The notes under the pieces: generated by a model
The model's database searches: none
Told to the model about the DNA's origin: nothing
Seen by the model: only the letters and a program-made list of their open reading frames with translations
Shown here: one piece after another, positions 1 through 5,989 of the stretch
How the letters are laid out: every line of letters begins with the position of its first letter
Position numbering within the stretch: the stretch's first letter is position 1
NCBI GenBank assembly: GCA_913009675.1
Contig: CAJVXD010000027.1
Coordinates: 1-9,653, forward strand
DNA length: 9,653 nt
Source of the DNA: an uncultured bacterium
Lineage (GTDB): Bacteria; Omnitrophota; Gorgyraeia; Gorgyraeales; Gorgyraeaceae
Reading direction: 5' to 3'
Translations under genes and position numbers: made by a program

Positions 1-1
1 G

Positions 2-370
2 GAGGCCCTCCTGACCCTAAAGGTGACGGATGATGGAAAGATAGCATGGCTATGGGTCACTAAAAAAATACTCAAAGAGACAAAGGCCTCGCTTGAAGGT
101 ACGGAAGGGATAATAAATTTTGCGCGCTCCATCGAGGGTGTAGAGATTGCCATACTCTTCAGGGAGACAGGGACTGAGGGCAGGGTGAAGGTAAGTTTTC
201 GTTCAAAGGGCCTGCTCGACGTAAATAAACTGGCCTCGTTTTTTGACGGAGGGGGCCATGTCACAGCAAGTGGCTGTACTGTATTTGGCAAGATCGAAGA
301 CGTAGAGAAAAAAGTGATAGAGAAGGCAGAAAAGATGTTAGAGGGAAAAAGAGGACAGGCTACTTTTTAG
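2..370 (+). CDS. nrnA: DHH/DHHA1 phosphoesterase (NrnA-like), 3' part only
   Basis: The frame is open from the window's left edge, so the start and the N-terminal DHH catalytic domain lie outside; about 122 C-terminal residues remain. The piece is a DHHA1 domain, seen in the strand-rich VEIAILFRETGTEGRVKVSFRS block followed by the glycine motif FDGGGHVTASG, which in this family contacts the substrate. Family members of the NrnA type are about 310-330 residues and degrade short oligoribonucleotides (nanoRNA) or 3'-phosphoadenosine phosphate in the cytoplasm. Position just upstream of truB and ribF fits the common infB-rbfA-nrnA-truB-ribF order. The last residues, GKRGQATF, and the first base of the stop codon come from a repeat arm (345-368), so the native C-terminus seems to have been replaced. 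The family call is firm; which substrate it prefers cannot be told from this fragment. Confidence 0.88.
   Translation, partial: EALLTLKVTDDGKIAWLWVTKKILKETKASLEGTEGIINFARSIEGVEIAILFRETGTEGRVKVSFRSKGLLDVNKLASFFDGGGHVTASGCTVFGKIEDVEKKVIEKAEKMLEGKRGQATF
345..368 (+). repeat. left arm of a 24-bp inverted repeat pair
   Basis: This 24-bp stretch is the reverse complement of 474-497 with a single mismatch (position 352, A instead of G). Its core reads GGACAGGCTAC between an A5 run and a T5 run. The arm is itself an imperfect palindrome: AAAAAG at 346-351 can pair with CTTTTT at 363-368. It supplies the last codons of the nrnA-like gene and the T of its TAG stop. REP-like dispersed palindrome is the best guess; no transposase is in the window. 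Confidence 0.8.
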
Positions 371-456
371 GAGATCTGAACAATGCCGGGAATCAGAGGG
401 GGGTAGTCGATGGTTTTATTTAGCATGTGCTTAACCGGGGGGAAGGCCAGGGAAGT

Positions 457-1149
457 ATGGAGAATATTATAAGAAAAAGTAGCCTGTCCCCTTTTTCTGG
501 GATATTGGTGGTAAATAAACCTGCAGGAATGACGTCGCACGACGTTGTAGACATTGTCAGAAAAAAATTCAGAATAAAAAAGGTAGGCCATGCCGGTACG
601 CTGGACCCGATGGCAACAGGGGTGCTTATAGTCTTGATAGGCAGGGCCACGAAGTTATCGATTAATTTTATGCGGGGCGATAAGGAGTATATAGCGAGGG
701 TTTTTCTGGGAAGGTCTACGGATACCCAGGATTCTACGGGCAGGATCCTGGAGCAAAAGGAACTGGACGGCATAGACCTGGATTTTGTGAAGAGAAAGCT
801 CGCCTCTTTTCTAGGAGAAAGACAACAGATACCGCCGATGGTATCTGCCAAAAAGTATAAGGGTAAAAGGCTGTATGAATTGGCACGTAAGGGCATATCT
901 GTTTCAAGAATGCCCTGCATCATAAAGATATGTGAGTTAGAGTTATTAGAATTTAGTTTGCCCGAGCTCATTATCCGGGTGAGATGTTCAAAGGGCACAT
1001 ATATAAGGACATTGTGCGAGGAGATTGGAAAGGCATTAGGGTATCCCGCGCATATGTCAGGACTCCTCAGGACCGGTTCCGGAAGATTTTCACTAAAAGA
1101 GGCCATTAGTTTGGAGCGTATAAGTGAAAAGGATATACAACCTGTCTAA
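457..1149 (+). CDS. truB: tRNA pseudouridine-55 synthase TruB
   Basis: TruB converts U55 of the tRNA T-loop to pseudouridine in the cytoplasm. From the ATG at 457 the protein is 230 residues. Visible motifs are GILVVNKPAGMTSHDVV at 15-31, the catalytic block HAGTLDPMATG with nucleophile Asp50, the DKEYIARVFLG strand at about 75-85, and SKGTYIRTL at 178-186. The length fits the short bacterial form lacking a C-terminal PUA domain. An in-frame GTG at 427 is also open, but 457 has AGGGA just upstream and is preferred. TruB proteins usually begin almost at the GILVV block; here residues 7-14 (KSSLSPFS) are encoded by the repeat arm 474-497, and no plausible start lies between the repeat and GILVV, so the repeat is translated. 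The 3' end overlaps ribF by 26 bp. Confidence 0.95.
   Translation: MENIIRKSSLSPFSGILVVNKPAGMTSHDVVDIVRKKFRIKKVGHAGTLDPMATGVLIVLIGRATKLSINFMRGDKEYIARVFLGRSTDTQDSTGRILEQKELDGIDLDFVKRKLASFLGERQQIPPMVSAKKYKGKRLYELARKGISVSRMPCIIKICELELLEFSLPELIIRVRCSKGTYIRTLCEEIGKALGYPAHMSGLLRTGSGRFSLKEAISLERISEKDIQPV
474..497 (-). repeat. right arm of the 24-bp inverted repeat pair
   Basis: This is the inverted partner of 345-368, 105 bp away, with one mismatch in 24. The core reads GTAGCCTGTCCCC between A5 and T5 runs. It lies inside the truB reading frame and encodes the non-conserved KSSLSPFS segment. Read on the minus strand it gives the same KRGQATF peptide as the nrnA end. The 153-bp unit 345-497 could be two REP-like units in inverted orientation or a tiny MITE; I see no target-site duplication. 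Confidence 0.8.
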
Positions 1150-2023
1150 GATACGGAATACGGTTGCCAGCATGGGGGTATTTGATGGGGTCCATCGCGG
1201 GCATCAAAGGATCTTAAAAAAACTGGTCAGGGAGGCTGCAAAAGAGGGGGCGAAGAGTCTGGTTATAACGTTCCATCCTCACCCGCAGACGGTTTTAAAT
1301 TCGGGTCTGAGGATCCCGTTTTTAACGTCACTGGGACACAGGCTGTCCTTGATAAAAGAGCTGGGGGTGGATTTTTTTATTATTGTTAAATTCACAAAAT
1401 CCTTTTCTCGAATCAAACCTGATGAGTTTACGAGAGATACCTTAGTAGGGGACCTTAATATAAAAGGCCTGGTAGTGGGTGAAGATTTTTTGTTTGGTCG
1501 CAGGGGCAAAGGGGATCTTTTCCTGCTGAAGAGGCTTGCTAAACTGCATGGTTTTAAACTTTTTGGAGTTAGGCCTGTAATGATGGAAGGACGCTGTATC
1601 TCGAGTACAAGAATCCGCAGGGCCATCGAAAAAGGAGATTTAAAAAATGCCGCCTTGATGTTGGGGCGGCCGGTAACGGTCCTTGGCACTGTCGTGAGAG
1701 GAAGGGGCATTGGGAAAAAAATAGGTTTTCCTACCGCAAACATAAATCCCCATAATGAAGCAATACCTCCCTCAGGAGTTTATTCTGTAGATGTGAAGTT
1801 AGAAAAAAAAATCTATAAGGGCGTATTGAATATCGGGACCAGGCCGACATTCGGGGGGAACAGGAGATCTGCAATTGAACTCTATGTATTTAATTTTAGA
1901 AAAGAGATATACCATAAGGATATAGAGATTATGTTTAAGAAGAAGATGAGGGACGAAGAGAGATTTGATTCTGTCGGCTCCCTGCGAAGACAGATAAAGC
2001 TGGACATCCTCAGGGCAAGATAA
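1124..2023 (+). CDS. ribF: bifunctional riboflavin kinase/FAD synthetase RibF
   Basis: RibF phosphorylates riboflavin to FMN and then adenylylates FMN to FAD. The protein is 299 residues, close to the usual 300-315. The N-terminal nucleotidyltransferase half shows GVFDGVHRGHQ (18-28), TFHPHP (49-54), the VVGEDFLFG block (117-125) and SSTRIRRAI (160-168). The C-terminal kinase half shows VRGRGIGKKIGFPTAN (191-206), the NIGTRPTFGG block (236-245) and ELYVFNF (252-258) carrying the conserved Glu252. The start is a GTG inside the end of truB, with GGAG at 1113-1116 seven bases upstream, implying translational coupling. In many bacteria rpsO follows ribF; here the dcw cluster follows instead after a 146-bp gap. 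Confidence 0.96.
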   Translation: MKRIYNLSKIRNTVASMGVFDGVHRGHQRILKKLVREAAKEGAKSLVITFHPHPQTVLNSGLRIPFLTSLGHRLSLIKELGVDFFIIVKFTKSFSRIKPDEFTRDTLVGDLNIKGLVVGEDFLFGRRGKGDLFLLKRLAKLHGFKLFGVRPVMMEGRCISSTRIRRAIEKGDLKNAALMLGRPVTVLGTVVRGRGIGKKIGFPTANINPHNEAIPPSGVYSVDVKLEKKIYKGVLNIGTRPTFGGNRRSAIELYVFNFRKEIYHKDIEIMFKKKMRDEERFDSVGSLRRQIKLDILRAR

Positions 2024-2077
2024 CCACCCAACATTTAGCATACCATTTTATCCTAACCACATTATATTGTAGGAGTT

Positions 2078-2126
2078 GAAAAAAATAGAGTTTTTTCTTG
2101 ACTTGATTTTCTCCTTCGTGTAAACT
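2078..2126 (+). promoter_or_regulatory. sigma-70 type promoter of the mraZ/dcw operon with A/T-rich upstream tract
   Basis: A -35 box TTGACT at 2098-2103 and a -10 box TAAACT at 2121-2126 are separated by exactly 17 bp, with TG directly before the -10. Just upstream, 2078-2097 holds an A7 run and a T6 run (GAAAAAA and TTTTTTC as a 7-bp inverted repeat) where an UP element would lie. A start site near 2132-2134 would give a leader of about 36-38 nt before the mraZ ATG. This is the only clear promoter in the window and lies in its only sizeable gap between functional clusters. I see no GC-rich intrinsic terminator for ribF in 2024-2077. Confidence 0.75.
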
Positions 2127-2139
2127 TCTAATTACCTAG

Positions 2140-2164
2140 TGGTGTAAAATGGAGTAAAGTAGAG
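2140..2164 (+). promoter_or_regulatory. three 10-bp-spaced MraZ-type operator boxes
   Basis: Three pentamers recur with 10-bp period: TGGTG (2140-2144), TGGAG (2150-2154) and TAGAG (2160-2164), each separated by five A/T-rich bases (TAAAA, TAAAG). MraZ of Escherichia coli is known to bind TGGGN repeats spaced by 5 bp upstream of its own gene, so the layout matches and the bases are close. The boxes lie between the promoter and the ATG at 2170. The third merges with the ribosome binding site GAGGTG (2162-2167), so bound MraZ would block early transcription of its own operon. Autoregulation is inferred from the family. Confidence 0.65.
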
Positions 2165-2169
2165 GTGAT

Positions 2170-2604
2170 ATGTTTTACGGCGAATTTGAACACACACTGG
2201 ATAGAAAGGGAAGACTTATCATCCCCTCAAGATTTAGAGAGGCGGCCAGGGAACATTATATCGAGCGCTTTTTTATTACGCGCGGACTTGATAAATGTCT
2301 TTTTATGTTTGCCGAGGATGAATGGAGATTACAGGAACAGAGGTTTAAGTCAATGTCGTTTACAAGATCAGAATTTAGATGTTTTAACAGATTGTATTTT
2401 TCAGGTGCGTGCGCAGTGGTCCCGGATAAACAGGCAAGGATCCTTATACCATATTATTTAAAAGAGTATGCGGGTATCAAAAGAGAGGTATATATAATAG
2501 GCGTATCTAATCGCATCGAGGTCTGGAACCTGGACAGTTGGAAATCATACTATGAAGAGTCCAAGGGCAAGTTTGAAGAGGTAGCAGAGAAATTAATCGA
2601 GTAA
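2170..2604 (+). CDS. mraZ: transcriptional regulator MraZ
   Basis: MraZ is a ring-forming DNA-binding protein of the AbrB/SpoVT fold that heads dcw operons and regulates them. The 144-residue product (E. coli about 152) begins MFYGEFEHTLDRKGRLIIPS, the family signature. It has a second, degenerate copy of the fold with PDKQARILIP at 85-94, then YIIGVSNRIEVWN at 108-120. In the second copy the usual GR pair of the RKGR/KQGR motif reads AR, a mild departure. The ATG at 2170 is chosen because it gives the canonical N-terminus and has AGAGGTGAT immediately upstream. Its own operator seems to lie at 2140-2164. It is the first gene of the predicted dcw transcript. Confidence 0.96.
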   Translation: MFYGEFEHTLDRKGRLIIPSRFREAAREHYIERFFITRGLDKCLFMFAEDEWRLQEQRFKSMSFTRSEFRCFNRLYFSGACAVVPDKQARILIPYYLKEYAGIKREVYIIGVSNRIEVWNLDSWKSYYEESKGKFEEVAEKLIE

Positions 2605-2670
2605 GGGCGTGGTCTGTATCGTCCTGCATCTGGTATAAATCATATGTCCGAACTCATCTAGGGAGGGGTC

Positions 2671-2877
2671 ATGCATTCTCGTACCAATAGTTCTTATACT
2701 AGATCCAGGAAAAAGGATAGCCGTTCTTTTAATATTCCAATCGAATGCATACGCAAAACCAGGTCCTTGAACCTTGACGGGTGTTCCTCTTATATCAGCC
2801 GGGAGGTGTACAAGATATTAAAAAGCGATAACGGAAGAAAGATGTTTGGCTTGTACCATAGAACGTTATGGATGTGA
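2671..2877 (+). CDS. unrecognised small basic protein (68 aa) between mraZ and rsmH
   Basis: I do not recognise this protein. Support for translation: GGGAGGGG at 2661-2668 just before the ATG is one of the best ribosome binding sites in the window, and the TGA ends 4 bases before the rsmH start, the spacing of a coupled gene. The product is Ser/Arg/Lys rich, with 15 Lys/Arg against 5 Asp/Glu, two cysteines (26 and 38), no membrane segment and no signal peptide. The first 20 residues look disordered; the part from about 41 (YISREVYKILKS) could be helical. Without it, 2605-2881 would be an unusually long gap for this operon. It may instead be a degenerate gene or leader: another frame is open across its first 100 bases with a hydrophobic translation but no start. 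No function is proposed. Confidence 0.45.
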   Translation: MHSRTNSSYTRSRKKDSRSFNIPIECIRKTRSLNLDGCSSYISREVYKILKSDNGRKMFGLYHRTLWM

Positions 2878-2881
2878 ATCT

Positions 2882-3775
2882 ATGGCATGGCCTTTACATA
2901 AACCGGTTCTGCTGGAAGAGGCCATACATTTTTTGAATCCCGCCCCGGGCCAAAAGATAGTAGATGCGACGATAGGGGGAGGCGGTCATGCTGAGCAAAT
3001 GTTGCAGCGAATATCCCCCGGGGGAACCCTAATAGGCATAGATAGAGATTCGGAATCCCTGAAGATGGCGCACGAAAGACTCAAGCCGTTAGGCGGTTCA
3101 TTTAAGCTGATAAATAAAAATTTCAGGTTTCTTAGAGAGATCATATCAGATTTAAAGATAGGAGGGTTAGATGGGATTTTATTTGATCTGGGTATTTCTA
3201 GCATCCAGATGGAAACACCCCAAAGGGGGTTTAGTATAAGAAGCCCGGGCCCTCTGGATATGCGGATGGACCGAAACCAGACCCTGACGGCAAAAGAACT
3301 CATAAATAGCCTGACAGAATCCGAGATAGCGAGTCTTATAAAAGATCTTGGCGAGGAGAGGTTTTACAGGAGGATAGCAAGGGCCATAGTCAGTGCCCGG
3401 AAAAGAAAGGAGTTTGAGAACACCGCAGAACTTGCCAGGATAATATGCAGCAGCATACCTTACAGTAGAAGAAGATGGCGTATTCATCCAGCAACAAGGA
3501 CGTTTCAGGCGCTTCGAATCAGGGTGAATGATGAACTTTTTGCCATAGAGGAGGTGCTCAAGGAGGTGCCGGGTTTCCTTAAGAAGGGCGGCCGGCTTTG
3601 TGTAATATCCTTTCATTCTCTCGAAGACAGGATTGTGAAAAATGCATTGAGGGAATTAAAGGCCAAAGGGTCCTTCAGTGTCCTTACCAAAAAACCTGTA
3701 AGACCAGGGCCGGAAGAGATCTTAAGGAATCCGCGTTCCAGGAGTGCAAGGTTACGTGCGGCAGTAAAACTATAA
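2882..3775 (+). CDS. rsmH: 16S rRNA (cytosine-1402-N4)-methyltransferase RsmH (MraW)
   Basis: RsmH uses S-adenosylmethionine to methylate N4 of C1402 in the 16S rRNA decoding centre. The product is 297 residues (E. coli 313). It opens MAWPLHKPVLLEEAI, the canonical N-terminus. VDATIGGGGH (27-36) is the SAM-binding loop, followed by IGIDRD (51-56), FDLGISS (101-107), RGFSIRSPGPLDMRMD (115-130), HPATRTFQALRIRVN (202-216) and SFHSLEDR (243-250). A TTG at 2846 would add 12 residues, but ATG 2882 is preferred because it restores the family start and has GGATGTGA at 2870-2877 as a passable ribosome binding site. It follows the small ORF by 4 bases and precedes ftsL by 95 bp holding a hairpin. Confidence 0.96.
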   Translation: MAWPLHKPVLLEEAIHFLNPAPGQKIVDATIGGGGHAEQMLQRISPGGTLIGIDRDSESLKMAHERLKPLGGSFKLINKNFRFLREIISDLKIGGLDGILFDLGISSIQMETPQRGFSIRSPGPLDMRMDRNQTLTAKELINSLTESEIASLIKDLGEERFYRRIARAIVSARKRKEFENTAELARIICSSIPYSRRRWRIHPATRTFQALRIRVNDELFAIEEVLKEVPGFLKKGGRLCVISFHSLEDRIVKNALRELKAKGSFSVLTKKPVRPGPEEILRNPRSRSARLRAAVKL

Positions 3776-3794
3776 GTAGAAAGGTTCTTCACTC

Positions 3795-3861
3795 TCCGCC
3801 TAAGGGCGGGTTGCTCGAACAATATTCTTCGGGCACCTCGAGAAGAATATTGCCTGGCGGA
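3795..3861 (+). promoter_or_regulatory. stem-loop in the rsmH-ftsL spacer, possibly masking the ftsL ribosome binding site
   Basis: CAATATTCTTC at 3820-3830 and GAAGAATATTG at 3842-3852 form a perfect 11-bp stem with an 11-nt loop. Upstream, CCGCC (3796-3800) can pair locally with GGCGG (3805-3809) across a TAAG loop. Alternatively TCCGCC (3795-3800) pairs perfectly with GGCGGA (3856-3861), the only candidate ribosome binding site for the ATG at 3871. The two outer pairings exclude each other. No U-run follows, so it is not a standard terminator. Processing site, translational control element and palindromic repeat are all open; a regulatory role is inference. Confidence 0.5.
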
Positions 3862-3870
3862 AAGACTATT

Positions 3871-4266
3871 ATGAAAGTCCTTCTAAAGAAATACAGGATA
3901 TTCACTTTCATATTTGCACTTACCTTTCTTGCCCTTATGTATGTCAATCAACAGGTGCTCATCTATCAGATGGGGCTTAAGGTTAAAGAGAATTATAGTA
4001 TCTACTCAAAGCTGGTTGACCAGAATAGGATATCGGTATATAATATCCTTGATTTAAAATCACCTGTTAGTCTTGAGAAAAAACTTTTAGCCAAGAAGAT
4101 AGAATTAGATATACCTTGCAAGTGGCAGGTGGTCAAGCTTGAAAAATCCCCGGAGAGATTTGCCCATAATGAAATAGCAAGAAAAGGCCTCTTTGCCAAT
4201 CTGTTTAGCCTAGGTCGGGAAGCTGAGGCCAGCCCGAATGTCAATACCTTTGTTTCAAAAAAATAG
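3871..4266 (+). CDS. ftsL: FtsL-like divisome protein
   Basis: This is a 131-residue bitopic membrane protein: a short basic cytoplasmic tail (MKVLLKKYR), one membrane helix at about 9-27 (IFTFIFALTFLALMYV), then a periplasmic helical segment at about 28-75 likely to form a coiled coil (NQQVLIYQMGLKVKENYS). That segment ends in a region resembling the FtsL pattern N-x-L-x-L-x-S-P, here YNILDLKSPVSLEKKL. FtsL pairs with FtsB and recruits FtsW/FtsI to the septum. FtsL sequences diverge quickly, so the call rests on topology plus its place between rsmH and ftsI. The roughly 40-residue tail after KWQVVKLEKS is polar and longer than in many homologues. The ATG at 3871 starts right at the basic tail; its ribosome binding site is weak (GGCGGA) and possibly folded into the upstream hairpin. 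Confidence 0.75.
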   Translation: MKVLLKKYRIFTFIFALTFLALMYVNQQVLIYQMGLKVKENYSIYSKLVDQNRISVYNILDLKSPVSLEKKLLAKKIELDIPCKWQVVKLEKSPERFAHNEIARKGLFANLFSLGREAEASPNVNTFVSKK

Positions 4267-4303
4267 TTAGAGGTAACAGGTAATATAAAATCAGGGTATT
4301 TTT

Positions 4304-5989
4304 GTGCACAAACTAATCGTTCCCCGGATTAGAGGGATTCTTTATTGTTTGTTGGTTTTGTTTGTGCTTTTGGCCGTACGACTTTTGGTTGTGCAGCTTG
4401 GCGCTGCAAAACCCCTCTCAAAACTCGCCTCTGATCAATACAAGAGCTTTATCCCTCTTTTGCCAAGACGTGGTGTAATCTATGACCGCAATCTCAATGA
4501 ATTAGCTGTTTCTATAAACCTTAATTCCGTATATGCAGACCCCACGAGGATAAAGGATAAGGACTCTACAGCTAAAAGACTTTCAGGGGTTTTGAAGATA
4601 GATGAAGCCGGGATAGTCAGGAAACTTAACAAAAACAAACATTTTGTCTGGCTGGCACGCAAGATTCAACCGAATATGGAAAGGGCATTAAGGCGTCTTT
4701 CGATCAAGGGGGTCGGGTTTATAAAGGAGCCGCAGAGGGTATATCCAGATAAGACCCTGGCGAGTCATGTGCTCGGTTTTGTAGGGCTGGACAATGTGGG
4801 ATTGGAGGGTATCGAGCTTGAGTTTGAGGAATTTTTAAAAGGGGCAATGGGCTGGAGATATACAATAAGGGATGCTAAGAAACGTGATGTGCCGGGTTAT
4901 GAATACAAGGAGATCCCACCTGCTGACGGAGACGATGTAGTACTCACCATAGATGAAGTAGTTCAGGCCATTGCAGAGAAAGAGCTGGATAAGGCATTCA
5001 AAAAATATAATGCAAAGGGTGCAGATATCATCGTGATGGACCCATGGAAAGGCGATATTTTGGCGCTCGCTAACAGACCCACTTACGACCCCAACGATAT
5101 TAAGGAATATCCTATGGAGGCAAGGAGGAATCGGGTAATATGTGATTTTTTCGCGCCGGGTTCCAGTTTTAAGATAGTAACGGCGAGTGCAGTCTTGCAA
5201 GAGGAAGTAGCGAAGCCTGATGATGAGTTCTTTTGCGAAAATGGAAAATTTAGATGGTATAACCATGTCTATCACGACCATAAGGACTATGGATGGCTGA
5301 AGTTTAGAGACGTGATTAAGTATTCTTCAAATATAGGGACGATGAAATCGGCGATAAGATTGGGCAAAGGCAGGCTTTACAGATACATAAAGCGCTTCGG
5401 ATTCGGAAAAAAGACAGGCATAGATCTACCAGGAGAGGTTAAGGGCATAGTCAGGCCCCCATCTCGATGGTCAAGGCTTGGAGTTTGCAGTATTTCCATG
5501 GGGCAGGGGGTGACCGCGACAGCCCTTCAGCTTGCCTGCGCAATATCCAGCCTGGCGAACGGAGGTTATTATGTAAGGCCCAGGAACGTAGATAGGATCC
5601 AGGATAAAGACGGCAATATAATAAAAAGATTCGAGCCAAAAAAGATGCAGCGTGTCGTTTCCGAGGATACCGCCCGGGAACTCAGGCAGATCTTAAGAGG
5701 TGTAGTAGAAGGGGGGACAGGTAAGCGAGCTGAGATTAAGGGGTATTACCCTGCAGGCAAGACAGGCACTGCTCAGAAGATAGAGGCTGACGGCAGATAC
5801 TCCCATAGAAAATTTACGGCGTCCTTTATAGGATTTGTGCCTTTTGATAAACCCAGGTTTGTCGTGGTCGTGGTTATGGACGAACCAAGCCCCTCTCATT
5901 TTGGAGGCACTGTCTGTGCCCCTGTCTTTAAAAAGGTTGCAGAAGAGCTGATGCATTATTACAAGATAGAGCCAAGAGATGAAACTTAG
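4304..5989 (+). CDS. ftsI: septal peptidoglycan transpeptidase FtsI (class B PBP, PBP3 type)
   Basis: FtsI cross-links septal peptidoglycan in the periplasm with FtsW. The 561-residue protein (E. coli 588) has an N-terminal membrane anchor at about 11-31 and the class B dimerisation motif RRGVIYDRN (55-63). A pedestal domain follows, containing SHVLGFVGLDNVGLEGIE at about 154-171. The transpeptidase domain has all three catalytic motifs: S287-SFK290 in APGSSFKIVT, SSN at 341-343, and KTG at 486-488 (AGKTGTAQ). There is no C-terminal PASTA domain, as expected for a vegetative division enzyme. The start is GTG, with CAGGG at 4292-4296 as a moderate ribosome binding site; an upstream in-frame stop at 4286 leaves little alternative. 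A 37-bp gap separates it from ftsL, and it overlaps murE by 11 bp. PBP2 of the elongasome is less likely given the dcw context. Confidence 0.95.
   Translation: MHKLIVPRIRGILYCLLVLFVLLAVRLLVVQLGAAKPLSKLASDQYKSFIPLLPRRGVIYDRNLNELAVSINLNSVYADPTRIKDKDSTAKRLSGVLKIDEAGIVRKLNKNKHFVWLARKIQPNMERALRRLSIKGVGFIKEPQRVYPDKTLASHVLGFVGLDNVGLEGIELEFEEFLKGAMGWRYTIRDAKKRDVPGYEYKEIPPADGDDVVLTIDEVVQAIAEKELDKAFKKYNAKGADIIVMDPWKGDILALANRPTYDPNDIKEYPMEARRNRVICDFFAPGSSFKIVTASAVLQEEVAKPDDEFFCENGKFRWYNHVYHDHKDYGWLKFRDVIKYSSNIGTMKSAIRLGKGRLYRYIKRFGFGKKTGIDLPGEVKGIVRPPSRWSRLGVCSISMGQGVTATALQLACAISSLANGGYYVRPRNVDRIQDKDGNIIKRFEPKKMQRVVSEDTARELRQILRGVVEGGTGKRAEIKGYYPAGKTGTAQKIEADGRYSHRKFTASFIGFVPFDKPRFVVVVVMDEPSPSHFGGTVCAPVFKKVAEELMHYYKIEPRDET

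Noticed and set aside
427..456. GTG at 427 as the truB start
   Set aside because: It has no ribosome binding site; the ATG at 457 is preceded by AGGGA, and the extra ten residues are not conserved in the family.
420..1106. 228-codon open frame on the minus strand across truB
   Set aside because: It lies opposite a fully conserved truB on the + strand, has no recognisable domain, and is a shadow of codon bias.
2024..2077. intrinsic terminator after ribF
   Set aside because: There is no GC-rich stem followed by a T-run. The A7/T6 inverted repeat at 2078-2097 fits an UP-type promoter tract better.
2043..2152. CCATTTTA at 2043-2050 and TAAAATGG at 2145-2152 as a long-range stem
   Set aside because: Eight A/T-rich bases 94 bp apart are easily found by chance, and the left arm is upstream of the predicted transcript start.
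2846..2881. TTG at 2846 as the rsmH start
   Set aside because: It adds 12 atypical residues and overlaps the small ORF. ATG 2882 gives the canonical MAWPLHKPVLLEE start with a fair ribosome binding site.
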